Below, piece by piece: positions 42,556 to 51,204 of a stretch of 64,000 nucleotides of DNA. Within the stretch, counting starts at the first letter, position 1; every line of letters starts with the position of its first letter. Below the pieces are notes generated by a model, which had not been told where the DNA came from, ran no database searches, and worked only from the letters and a program-made list of their open reading frames with translations. Location: assembly GCA_017543335.1 (NCBI GenBank), contig JAFYGE010000023.1, forward strand, positions 62,001 through 126,000, read 5' to 3'. The translations under genes and the position numbers were made by a program. The DNA comes from Ruminococcus sp. (GTDB lineage Bacteria; Bacillota; Clostridia; Oscillospirales; Ruminococcaceae).

Positions 42556-44868
42556 TTGAGAAGTTTGGCTGATAATATAAAATCGATCATCATTGTCGGA
42601 ATTGTCGTATTCTTATCGCTCCTGAGCGGCATGAGACTTATGGAAATTCAGGTCGTAGGCGATAAGGATATAAAAACTCCGTCCAAATACGGACCTAACG
42701 CAAGAAGCTATGTTCATCAGATCAAAGCTACCAGAGGTGCAATTATCGACTATAACGGAAATCTCATAGTCGGCAATAAAGCCCGCTGTGACCTCGTCCT
42801 CAGAAAAGCTTACTTCCCTGAGGATAACAAAGAAGGCAACGCTTCTCTGCTCGGTATTTACAATGAACTGAAAAAGCGTGGATACGAGATAAAAGAGACT
42901 ATCCCAATTACTAAGGACAGACCTTACGTATTCACTAAAAAAGATACAGAAAAACTTATTTCCGACCTCAACCTGAATGTTTATGCTTCAGCTGAAAACT
43001 GCATAGACAAGCTCATTTCCGACTATGAGATAGACGATTCCTATACCGACGAGGAAAAACGTATCATTGCCGGTCTGCGTTACGAAATGACAGCTCAGGA
43101 TTTCTCATATGAGTACGATATGCTGCTCGCTAAAGACGTTGACGAGAAAACTGTAGTTGAAATGAAAGAAATGAGCAACTTCTATAAGGGTATCGACGCT
43201 ATCGAGTCCTACGACAGAACTATCGAAAGAGGCGATATTCTCCCTCACGAAATAGGCACTGTAGGTCCTATATATGCTGAGGAGTACGAGGAGCTAAAAA
43301 CTAAAGGCTATGCCCTCAACGACCAGCTTGGCAAAAGCGGTATCGAAGCCGCTATGGAAAATCAGCTAAGAGGTGTCAACGGCGAAGAAGAAATAGTCAT
43401 TGAGGACGGCGAAGTCATAGACACTAAAACACTCACACATACCGAGACAGGTGCTACTGTAAAGCTCACTGTTGACGGCAACTTCCAGCTCAAACTGCAA
43501 AACATCTTACAGAATTTCATTGACAATTTCCCGTCAATTAACCCGAAACCCGGCATCCTCGACGCTAAAAAGGGGGCTATAGCGGTAATCGATGTAAAAA
43601 CAGGTGCGGTAAAAGGTCTTGCTACCGCTCCGACTTACAATCTTAAAGATTATTCCGAAAACTATGACTACTTCCTGAAAGCTAAAAACTCCCCTCTCCT
43701 CAACCGCTGTACTTGGGGACTTTACCGTCCGGGTTCGACTTTCAAGACTATCACTGCTACTGCCGGTCTTAATGAAGGCGTAGTTTCCGGCGATACTGCT
43801 TTCCCATGTAAACAGGTTTACTGGTACCACGGCTCAAAATACGGCTGTACCGGCTACCACGGATATATCTCAGTCAGAAGAGCTATCGAGGTATCATGCA
43901 ACAGCTACTTCTATGAACTTTCAAGTCTGCTCGGAATAGATAATATCACTCGTTATGCAAAACTCTATGGACTTGGCTCAAGTACAGGCATCGAGACCGG
44001 TGATGCTGCCGGTTACCTCTGTAACCCTGAGACTTTTGCTGCTAATAACATTCCTTGGTATATCGGTTACGTTATACAGGCTGGTATCGGTAACCAAGAC
44101 GCCGGTATGACTCCGCTTCAAATGGCTGTTGTCGCAAGTACTATCGCAAATAAAGGCGTAAGATATAAGCCTTATCTTGTTGACAGCCTCTATGAATACG
44201 GCTCAGGAAAGCAGATCTCTCAGACTCAGCCTACTATTGCTGAAAAAATACAGCTCAACCATGAGGACGTCTATGACTATATCATCGGCGGTATGATGGA
44301 TGCAGCTAAAAATGTACCTGCTAATTACTCACTTAGTAACCTCGGTTACAGCGTCGCTATCAAGACCGGTACTCCGCAGACCGGTGCAAACCTTGAAAAG
44401 CAGAACTCATTCTTCATTGGCTTCGCTCCTGCCGATAACCCTGAGGTAGCTTTTGCCGGAGTTATTGAGGACGGCGAGTACTCAAAGTATATGATAAGAG
44501 ATATTCTCCTCGCTTATCAGGAATGCTACGGACTTAACGGCGTAAAGCCTAATATAACCGATCTCCCTAAGGAAGTAAGACCTGTTCTGACTACTGTCCC
44601 AGAAGAAACAACTAATACAGCTACATCTACCACAACAACTACAACCAACGTTTCTGACTACGAAGAAGCTACAACTACTACATTATATTATCCTATCCCA
44701 CCTGTATACACTCAGCCTATCGATGACTATACTCCACCAACTGAACCAATCACTCCTGTAGAAGAACCTGCTACACAGGCTGTTGAAACTACAACTGTTC
44801 CTGTTCAGAACGACGAGCAGTCTTCAAATGACCTTCCACAAACTACTACCGGCGGCTCTCCGGAATAA
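42556..44868 (+). CDS. mrdA: Penicillin-binding protein 2 (elongasome transpeptidase)
   Basis: This 770-residue class B PBP has an N-terminal membrane segment (about 7-27), a pedestal domain (ATRGAIIDYNG) and a transpeptidase domain with the three catalytic motifs: Ser394-Lys397 (STFK), Ser447-Cys-Asn449 and Lys603-Thr-Gly605. It cross-links side-wall peptidoglycan. The C-terminal tail after about residue 675 is Thr/Pro/Glu-rich, likely a flexible extracytoplasmic extension, longer than in most relatives. TTG at 42556 is chosen, with AAAGGAGG upstream. Confidence 0.93.
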   Translation: MRSLADNIKSIIIVGIVVFLSLLSGMRLMEIQVVGDKDIKTPSKYGPNARSYVHQIKATRGAIIDYNGNLIVGNKARCDLVLRKAYFPEDNKEGNASLLGIYNELKKRGYEIKETIPITKDRPYVFTKKDTEKLISDLNLNVYASAENCIDKLISDYEIDDSYTDEEKRIIAGLRYEMTAQDFSYEYDMLLAKDVDEKTVVEMKEMSNFYKGIDAIESYDRTIERGDILPHEIGTVGPIYAEEYEELKTKGYALNDQLGKSGIEAAMENQLRGVNGEEEIVIEDGEVIDTKTLTHTETGATVKLTVDGNFQLKLQNILQNFIDNFPSINPKPGILDAKKGAIAVIDVKTGAVKGLATAPTYNLKDYSENYDYFLKAKNSPLLNRCTWGLYRPGSTFKTITATAGLNEGVVSGDTAFPCKQVYWYHGSKYGCTGYHGYISVRRAIEVSCNSYFYELSSLLGIDNITRYAKLYGLGSSTGIETGDAAGYLCNPETFAANNIPWYIGYVIQAGIGNQDAGMTPLQMAVVASTIANKGVRYKPYLVDSLYEYGSGKQISQTQPTIAEKIQLNHEDVYDYIIGGMMDAAKNVPANYSLSNLGYSVAIKTGTPQTGANLEKQNSFFIGFAPADNPEVAFAGVIEDGEYSKYMIRDILLAYQECYGLNGVKPNITDLPKEVRPVLTTVPEETTNTATSTTTTTTNVSDYEEATTTTLYYPIPPVYTQPIDDYTPPTEPITPVEEPATQAVETTTVPVQNDEQSSNDLPQTTTGGSPE

Positions 44869-44876
44869 TATTCCCT

Positions 44877-45250
44877 GCCGTTTGCGGTTGAGTAGACTCG
44901 TTCCGAGTATCATGCTTAATTATCGGGGCAAACCTTTCTGAAGAAAGGTTCTTCCCCGAACCCCTTTCCAAAGACTTTCAGACTGATTTTTCCCCTTATA
45001 GGGTACTCCTATAGTATATTTACTGTGGGAGTTTTTTCTATCTTGGAGTACCCTATAAGGGGAAAAATAAAGCCGAAAGTTTTAGGAAGGGAGTTTGAGT
45101 GTGACTCCCCACAGTGTGGGGAGATGTCACGCAGTGACAAAGGGGAACGCCTCCGTCAGAGGAACCCTTTTTCAAAAGGGTTTCCCTCAATAATAAAGTG
45201 TAATATCCAGAATAAGCCACTCAACCGCAAACGGCGGGATTTTTATTTTT
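44877..45250 (+). terminator. Terminator of the mre operon with its stem split by an insertion
   Basis: GCCGTTTGCGGTTGAGT (44877-44893) is the exact complement of ACTCAACCGCAAACGGC (45219-45235), and three further C-G pairs (44873-44875 with 45236-45238) extend it past a bulge. The downstream arm runs into ATTTTTATTTTT. This is a strong terminator stem, but its arms are 325 nt apart, filled by the repeat below. Confidence 0.6.
44894..45218. repeat. Palindromic MITE-like element with hairpin array
   Basis: Core: left arm 44961-45009 and right arm 45045-45093 are a near-perfect inverted repeat of about 49 bp; the inner 23 bp (TTTTCCCCTTATAGGGTACTCC part) are exact. Further hairpins: AACCTTTCTGAAGAAAGGTT (44931-44950), CTCCCCACAGTGTGGGGAG (45105-45123), GTCACGCAGTGAC (45126-45138), CCTCCGTCAGAGG (45150-45162) and AACCCTTTTTCAAAAGGGTT (45163-45182). 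No transposase gene; the ORF at 45025-45327 is an artefact of the repeat. Confidence 0.7.
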
Positions 45251-45301
45251 CTGCGTATAAACTTTCCACATTTGACAATAATATCAATGGAGGTGTTATA
45301 C

Positions 45302-46126
45302 GTGAAGAAAAATATATTTTCCGATAATAACGATAAAAAGAGTTCAAAAGGATTTTATGCAGCACTTGGAATAAGTGCGGTCATGATAGGTTCAGCTTGT
45401 TATTTTGCATACGATCAGGGAAATGATCTGAACGACAAGAAGCGTCCGGAGGACATAATCTCAGTACCGGAAGCTGCTGTGGACAACAAATCTACCGGTA
45501 TTCCCAAAACAACTTACTATACCCTGCACACTACTCCACCTATCTGGACCGCTCCGGTTACTACAGAAAGGCGAGTAACCGAAACTACTCCTGTAATAAG
45601 AGTACCCGCAGCCGACATTATACCGTCAATTCCAAAAGAACCGGTAACAGAGCCTGTGGAGCAGCCTGCAAAAGCAGAAGTACCTGCTCCAGTGTCAGCT
45701 TCAAAGCTTGATAATGCAAAGCCGCCGCTTGAAGACGTAAGCAATATACTCGAACCTTTCAGCGGAACTGAACTCGTAAAGAATCCCACTACCGGTTCAT
45801 GGCAGACTCATAACGGCACTGATATTGCCGGTGAAGTAGGTACAGTGGTGTCTGCAATATCATCCGGAGAGGTAAAAGAGATCGTCAATGATCCTATATG
45901 GGGAATTACAGTCACTATAGATCACCATAACGGATTTGTCAGCAAATATTGCAGTCTTGGTTCGGAACTAACTGTTCAGAGCGGAGATACTGTTGCAAGC
46001 GGACAAGCTATCGGAGTTATCGGACAAACGGCTGATATAGAAAGCAATACTCCGCCGCATCTGCACATAGAAGTTAAGCATAACGGTGCATATGTAGACC
46101 CTGTAAGTGCTTTTTCTCAGAACTAA
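45302..46126 (+). CDS. Membrane-anchored M23 peptidase (SpoIIQ-like)
   Basis: This 274-residue protein has one N-terminal membrane segment (about 17-36), a Pro/Thr-rich spacer (60-140) and a C-terminal LytM/M23 domain. Zinc ligands His170 and Asp174 (HNGTD) and the HLH motif (His253, His255) are intact, so it should be an active peptidoglycan endopeptidase. The NGTDIAGEVGTVVSAISSG stretch is close to SpoIIQ of spore-formers, but placement after the mre operon suggests a general cell-wall role. GTG at 45302 is the start, with GGAGGT 9 nt upstream. Confidence 0.85.
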   Translation: MKKNIFSDNNDKKSSKGFYAALGISAVMIGSACYFAYDQGNDLNDKKRPEDIISVPEAAVDNKSTGIPKTTYYTLHTTPPIWTAPVTTERRVTETTPVIRVPAADIIPSIPKEPVTEPVEQPAKAEVPAPVSASKLDNAKPPLEDVSNILEPFSGTELVKNPTTGSWQTHNGTDIAGEVGTVVSAISSGEVKEIVNDPIWGITVTIDHHNGFVSKYCSLGSELTVQSGDTVASGQAIGVIGQTADIESNTPPHLHIEVKHNGAYVDPVSAFSQN

Positions 46127-46133
46127 AGAACAA

Positions 46134-46159
46134 GACCTCCTTGAAATAAAAGGAGGTCA
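46134..46159. terminator. Terminator between the M23 gene and the PPTase gene
   Basis: GACCTCCTT and AAGGAGGTC form a 9-bp stem followed by ATTTTA; the converging PPTase stop codon overlaps its end. Confidence 0.78.
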
Positions 46160-46798
46160 TTTTATATTATTAAGGAATTCGGCTATATCTCTTAGACTGA
46201 CATCTATGATCGTATCAGGCACTTCGCAGCAAACTGAAAATGAATATCTGCCTCTGTTTTCGTTATAAAAATTGAGTCCCATATACTTATTCCAACCGTA
46301 CTTTATATTGTCGAAACCTGTATTTTTCATATCAAAGGTTATTCCTTCGCAGGTATATTTGCCGTAAGCCTCCTTGATAGTCCATATATCAGTGAAACGA
46401 GCTGAAGAATCGCCTATAGACTCCAGTTCAGCTTCTGTAAGAACGCTTTTAGCAATTCCCGAAAACTCCTTGACCTCGTCCTGAATATCTACACCAATTT
46501 TACCACTTGATACTCCGCAAATGACTCCGCAGTGGCTATGTGAAAGGTTGAAGTTTATTTCTGAATTCTCGATATAAGGCTTTTTACCAACTCCGTACGC
46601 AAATTCGGGAGCTTCTACATAGCTGTATTCTTTATACAGTGCATATCTCAGAAGCAAATACACCATCATTGATGTTTTCTGATCTATGTTTTTTATATAG
46701 CGGTATGTCTTTTCAGCTCTTTGCGACGAAAGGTATTTTTTCCATTCTGCCAGTTTATCATCACTCATTTTGTCTATTTCATCAAGAATGTATATCAT
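46157..46798 (-). CDS. Sfp-type 4'-phosphopantetheinyl transferase
   Basis: This 213-residue protein has the family's two magnesium motifs: GVDIQ (Asp104) and WTIKEAYGKY (Lys142-Glu143), plus the INFNLSHSHCG stretch typical of Sfp-type enzymes. It moves the phosphopantetheine arm of CoA onto carrier proteins. No polyketide or non-ribosomal peptide gene is in the window, so it may serve a distant cluster or fatty-acid ACP. Confidence 0.88.
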   Translation of the reverse strand: MIYILDEIDKMSDDKLAEWKKYLSSQRAEKTYRYIKNIDQKTSMMVYLLLRYALYKEYSYVEAPEFAYGVGKKPYIENSEINFNLSHSHCGVICGVSSGKIGVDIQDEVKEFSGIAKSVLTEAELESIGDSSARFTDIWTIKEAYGKYTCEGITFDMKNTGFDNIKYGWNKYMGLNFYNENRGRYSFSVCCEVPDTIIDVSLRDIAEFLNNIK

Positions 46799-47030
46799 TT
46801 ATTTTTCTCCAAAACTCAAATTCATATTAATTATACCACATTTGAGTTATCTATTCAATATGTGTCGAAAAAAACTGAATGCAAGTTAGCATAATGCCAA
46901 ATCCCCACAAATCAATTTGTTAATTTTATATAAATAATTATCAACAATGTGAAATATTCAAAAATTATACATGAATGTGATATAATTTTGTGATATAATA
47001 TATTAAAAACATATACGGGAGGGACGGAGT

Positions 47031-49169
47031 TTGAATACAGAAAATAATAAAAAGAGCAAAAATTGGATATTATATATGGTATTGTATTATGTTGCTGCTA
47101 TAGCAATTAATATTATCGGCTCCACAATTGTTAATCAAACAGGCATCCCTTTATATTTAGATACTGCCGGAACGTTCCTTGCTGCGGTATACGGAGGATA
47201 TGTCCCCGGAATAATAGTTGCATTTACAACAACTCTCTGCAAATGTATCACCGACCATGAAGCTATGTACTATAATGTCGTTGGTATTTTTATGGGAATA
47301 TGTGCAGCTTTTTTTGCTTCAAAAGGCTTCTTTAAAAAGAATTGGAAAGCACTTCTTACTTTACCTGCGTATGCCATAGTAGCTGGTGTTCCTGATACAA
47401 TAATAACATGGTTCCTTGATACTTCTGATGTAGGTCAACAGTATAAAGGACTTGAAAAATTCCTTATAAATAATGCCGAACTCAGTAGATTTCCAGCAAA
47501 AATGTTAACGGAAATATCTACTGAATTTATAGATAAGGGTATTTCACTTATAATCGCATTGATAATAATGCAACTTCTGCCGAAAAAATTAATTAATCGT
47601 TCTAAACCTAACGGTCTGTGGCAATCACCTCTTACTGCTGATATGAAGTCGGCTATCCGCAAAAATCAGTGCCGCTCAGTATCTCAAAGGACTAAAATAG
47701 TACTTGTAATTACTGCTGCCTCACTTTTGATAGCTGATACATCAGTAACTATCAGTTCTTTTTTATATCGCCGCTCAAATATAGCCGACAAGGAAACTCT
47801 CGCTGAAGGCTTAGCTTCAATAGCCGCTGAAAATATAGATGCTGAAAGAGTTGAAGAATACCTTCTTATCGGTGAAAATGCAGAGGGCTACAACGATACT
47901 AAACATCAGCTTCAATTGCTTCTGGACGCATATAACGATGTTGAATATGTGTATGTTTACAAAATCGAAGAGGACGGATGTCATGTAGTATTTGAAGTTG
48001 CTGCCGACAGCAGCAATGCTGAGGATGCAGGTACATTAATTGAGTTTGACGACTCATTCAATGACCTTATTCCCGATCTTCTTGCAGGAAAAGAGATTGA
48101 CCCTATCATAACTGACGACTCTTATGGCTGGCTGCTTACCGCATATAAGCCAGTATACGACAAAAACGGCAACTGTGTATGCTATGCAGCCGCTGACGTT
48201 TCAATGGACGACATCGCTGTATACGAGTACAGCTTCATGACCAAGCTGATTTCTCTGCTGCTTGCATTCTATCTGCTTATAGTCGCATTGGCAATGTGGC
48301 TAATCAAGCATAATCTGCTGCTGCCGGTAAATACTATGGCATATTGTGCAGGTGCATTCGCATATAACAGCGATGAGGCTCTTGAAAACAGCGTTAAAAG
48401 GCTGAAAAGTCTCGATATACATACCGGTGACGAGATCGAAAATCTCTACCACGCTTTCCTGAAAACCACTGAAGACACAATGAGCCACATCAATGATATC
48501 CAGACCAAAAACAAAACTATTTCAAAGATGCAGAATGGACTTATCATGGTGCTTGCAGATATGGTCGAGAGCCGTGATAAGTGTACCGGAGATCACGTCA
48601 GAAAAACTGCTGCTTATGTAAAAATTATCATGGAAGAAATGAAAAAAGAAAACATCTATGCAGATCAGCTTACTGACGAATTTATCAGGAACGTAAAAAA
48701 TGCCGCTCCACTCCATGATATAGGCAAAATCTCGGTATCCGATACTATACTCAATAAGCCGGACAAGCTCACCGATGAGGAGTTTGTTATAATGAAAACT
48801 CACACTACTCTCGGCAGCGAGATAATTGAGCGTGTTATAGATATGGTTCCGGATACAGGCTACCTTGCAGAAGCTAAAAGGCTTTCAGAATATCATCATG
48901 AAAAATGGAACGGAAAAGGCTACCCTCACGGTATTTCCGGTGAGGAAATACCTCTCTCCGCAAGGATCATGGCTGTAGCTGATGTATTCGACGCTCTTGT
49001 CTCTCGCAGAAGCTACAAGGAGCCTTTCACGTTTGAAAAAGCTATGGATATTATTCGCAAGGATGCCGGTGTACATTTTGACCCGCTCGTTGCTCAGGCT
49101 TTTATCAATGCTGAAGACAGAGTGCGTCAGGTAGCTGAAGAATTCAATTCAGTCAATAAAATATCGTAA
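47031..49169 (+). CDS. HD-GYP membrane protein with ECF-S-like sensor region
   Basis: This 712-residue protein has six N-terminal membrane segments (about residues 12-185). Its IPLYLDTAGTFLAAVYGGYV stretch looks like the substrate-binding membrane part of ECF transporters. A further segment (228-248), an extracytoplasmic region (250-395) and another segment (about 402-425) come next. The C-terminal HD-GYP domain has HD at His562-Asp563 and GYP at 630-632, with intact metal ligands in HHEKWNGKGYP. HD-GYP domains break down c-di-GMP. TTG at 47031 follows GGGACGGAG. Confidence 0.88.
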   Translation: MNTENNKKSKNWILYMVLYYVAAIAINIIGSTIVNQTGIPLYLDTAGTFLAAVYGGYVPGIIVAFTTTLCKCITDHEAMYYNVVGIFMGICAAFFASKGFFKKNWKALLTLPAYAIVAGVPDTIITWFLDTSDVGQQYKGLEKFLINNAELSRFPAKMLTEISTEFIDKGISLIIALIIMQLLPKKLINRSKPNGLWQSPLTADMKSAIRKNQCRSVSQRTKIVLVITAASLLIADTSVTISSFLYRRSNIADKETLAEGLASIAAENIDAERVEEYLLIGENAEGYNDTKHQLQLLLDAYNDVEYVYVYKIEEDGCHVVFEVAADSSNAEDAGTLIEFDDSFNDLIPDLLAGKEIDPIITDDSYGWLLTAYKPVYDKNGNCVCYAAADVSMDDIAVYEYSFMTKLISLLLAFYLLIVALAMWLIKHNLLLPVNTMAYCAGAFAYNSDEALENSVKRLKSLDIHTGDEIENLYHAFLKTTEDTMSHINDIQTKNKTISKMQNGLIMVLADMVESRDKCTGDHVRKTAAYVKIIMEEMKKENIYADQLTDEFIRNVKNAAPLHDIGKISVSDTILNKPDKLTDEEFVIMKTHTTLGSEIIERVIDMVPDTGYLAEAKRLSEYHHEKWNGKGYPHGISGEEIPLSARIMAVADVFDALVSRRSYKEPFTFEKAMDIIRKDAGVHFDPLVAQAFINAEDRVRQVAEEFNSVNKIS

Positions 49170-49186
49170 TTAGGTGTATGAAAACT

Positions 49187-49224
49187 AAACGGGTCAAACC
49201 ATTTTAAATTGGTTTGACCCGTTT
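49187..49224. terminator. Bidirectional terminator
   Basis: AAACGGGTCAAACCA and TGGTTTGACCCGTTT form a stem of about 15 bp between the HD-GYP gene and the converging unknown gene. Confidence 0.85.
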
Positions 49225-49241
49225 GAAGTTATATTCTGTTT

Positions 49242-50471
49242 TTAACTAAGAAGATCAACTGAGAAATGTCTTGAATCAACATCGAAATACTCCTCAAGCT
49301 CTGCAATATAGAATCTGAAGCATATTTTTCCGTTGAACGACATTACATCTCCGCTTTCAGGTACACCAAGCATTTCAAGCTGTTCATCTGTGAGAGTTTT
49401 CAGGTAAACTGAATCATCCTTCTTGACATTGAACAGTGCATTGCCGTAGTCATCAACATTGCTTTTGTTGTACACCTTGAATGCCTTGCTGTTCATATCG
49501 CTGAAATAAGCTCTTTTACCTGAGGAAAGTTTCATTTCGTCAAGAAGCTTTGCTGACGGATTTTTTACATAATACCTTCCGTCACCGTCTTTGCCGATAC
49601 CAAATACATCAAGCTGTTCTTCTGTGAGGTCATTGAGGTATATCGGCTCAACATCAGAAGCTGTTTTGCCAATTTCAAATCGCTTAGACACTACTATATC
49701 TTCAAGTCTGAGCTTCTCGTCATATGAATATCCAAGCTTTGTAAGCTCATTTTCAGGAAGATGAACAATGATATTATCTGATATTTCATTAAGCTGCTTT
49801 GTAATATCAGCACGGCTCTGAGTAGTCCATTCAATATTTATTTCTTCACACATTGGTCTGTCGAGGTAAACTACACGCTCCATATCCTTCAGTGTAAAGG
49901 TCACGAAAGGATATTTTTTATCGGCATAGTTTGGCTCGATATATACAGCCGTACTTCCGTTTGAAGTATCCTCTGTATTTACGACTCTATAACGGTATCT
50001 TCCGGAAGGCGACTCACCTGATTCTATCTCCTCCTGCTTTGTTGTAGTTACAAAGAAGGATGTAAACAAGAAGTAACCGAGTGCACCGAAGATATACAAA
50101 AGCAAGGTGATCGTACCAAAAGCAGTCTTAGCTCCCTCACCTGCACCTGAAAGAAGCAGTATTGCGACTCCGGTGATTATTATAGGGATTATCATTCCCC
50201 ACTCTCCGAAATACAACAGCACTACCGGAAGCATCGCCGGCAATATAAGAAAGCTTGCTATTCTGGTCAATATCTGCTTTCTGGTGTATAGCATCAGCAA
50301 AAACGATACTAATGAGATACCCGTCAGCGTAAGACATAGCTGAAGTCTCTGGTGAATATGTATATCGTAGAAGATCGAGAAATAGCATAGCCTGCACACA
50401 CAGAATGCGTAAAAAAGGCTTACGAGTGCCACTACTCTTTTAGTCCAGATATTGTCGAAAAAACTTTTCAT
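49242..50471 (-). CDS. Unknown membrane protein with repeated C-terminal motif
   Basis: This 409-residue protein has four or five membrane segments (about 11-32, 46-63, 70-88, 93-109, 118-140) and an extracytoplasmic domain (145-409). The latter repeats a pattern: VHLPENELTKLGY (236-248), IYLNDLTEEQLDVFGI (277-292) and VYLKTLTDEQLEMLGV (355-370). I do not recognise the family and no neighbour suggests a function. GGAGG precedes the ATG. Confidence 0.65.
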   Translation of the reverse strand: MKSFFDNIWTKRVVALVSLFYAFCVCRLCYFSIFYDIHIHQRLQLCLTLTGISLVSFLLMLYTRKQILTRIASFLILPAMLPVVLLYFGEWGMIIPIIITGVAILLLSGAGEGAKTAFGTITLLLYIFGALGYFLFTSFFVTTTKQEEIESGESPSGRYRYRVVNTEDTSNGSTAVYIEPNYADKKYPFVTFTLKDMERVVYLDRPMCEEINIEWTTQSRADITKQLNEISDNIIVHLPENELTKLGYSYDEKLRLEDIVVSKRFEIGKTASDVEPIYLNDLTEEQLDVFGIGKDGDGRYYVKNPSAKLLDEMKLSSGKRAYFSDMNSKAFKVYNKSNVDDYGNALFNVKKDDSVYLKTLTDEQLEMLGVPESGDVMSFNGKICFRFYIAELEEYFDVDSRHFSVDLLS

Positions 50472-50529
50472 TTCAACCTCCGAATAAATATATATAACTT
50501 TTGTTTAGTAACATAACAATACATAGTAT

Positions 50530-50558
50530 ATTATACCATTTTAAAAGTAAAGATACAA
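50530..50558 (-). promoter_or_regulatory. Promoter of the repeat-containing membrane gene
   Basis: TTGTAT (50558-50553) and TATAAT (50535-50530), 17-bp spacer. Confidence 0.65.
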
Positions 50559-50602
50559 GTAATTTTTGAAATTTTTCCGAAAAAAAGAGATATTTCAGAG
50601 GC

Positions 50603-50631
50603 TTTACAAATGATTGAGAAAATAGTATAAT
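50603..50631 (+). promoter_or_regulatory. Promoter of the VanZ-like gene
   Basis: TTTACA (50603-50608) and TATAAT (50626-50631), 17-bp spacer. Confidence 0.72.
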
Positions 50632-50662
50632 AATATTGACAAATTTATGAAAGGAACAAGGC

Positions 50663-51160
50663 ATGGATAGAAAATTTTTATACCCTTCCAGAATAATCTG
50701 TGCTATTCTCTCACTGGCTTGTATGGTGACTATATTTATGTTTTCAAGAGAAGACGGCGAGAAGTCCTCAAAGACAAGCGGTAAAGTAACGGATACAGTT
50801 ATTGATGTTACCGTAAAGGACTACGAGCAAAAGCCTGCTAAAGAAAAAAAGTCCATAAGAGAAAAAGTATCGTTCTGGGTGAGGAAAACAGCTCATTTCA
50901 CAATTTACACACTGCTTGGACTAATGGTATCACTCACCATAGGCAAAAGGAAGATATTCAGTCTCGGAACACTCGGAGCACTTCTGTTCTGCTTTATGTA
51001 CGCTGTATCAGACGAGATACACCAATCATTTACTCCTGACCGTTCCTGCGAGTTCAGAGATGTTATGATAGATACCTCCGGAGCAGCGTTAGGAATACTT
51101 ATATCAATATCAGTGATGGCAGTCATAAAAGCCTTAAACAGAAAACTCTCAGATCGTTAA
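50663..51160 (+). CDS. VanZ-family membrane protein
   Basis: This 165-residue protein has an N-terminal membrane segment, then three more (about 76-92, 100-117, 138-158). The family hallmarks FMFSREDGEKSSKTSG, RKTAHFTIYTLLGL and SDEIHQSFTPDRSCEFRDVMIDTSGAALG are all present. VanZ proteins occur widely; one gives low-level teicoplanin resistance, but most have no known role. GGAACAAGG lies before the ATG. It stands alone. Confidence 0.9.
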   Translation: MDRKFLYPSRIICAILSLACMVTIFMFSREDGEKSSKTSGKVTDTVIDVTVKDYEQKPAKEKKSIREKVSFWVRKTAHFTIYTLLGLMVSLTIGKRKIFSLGTLGALLFCFMYAVSDEIHQSFTPDRSCEFRDVMIDTSGAALGILISISVMAVIKALNRKLSDR

Positions 51161-51167
51161 CAAACAA

Positions 51168-51200
51168 AAGCCCACATTCAGATGAATGTGGGCAATTTTT
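51168..51200. terminator. Bidirectional terminator
   Basis: GCCCACATTC and GAATGTGGGC form a 10-bp stem around 4 nt, with TTTTTT on the plus strand and TTTTGTTTG on the minus strand. Confidence 0.85.
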
Positions 51201-51204
51201 TAAT

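Noticed and set aside
45025..45327. 100-codon plus-strand frame over the palindromic element
   Set aside because: It is made of hairpin repeat sequence and overlaps the M23 gene start in another frame.
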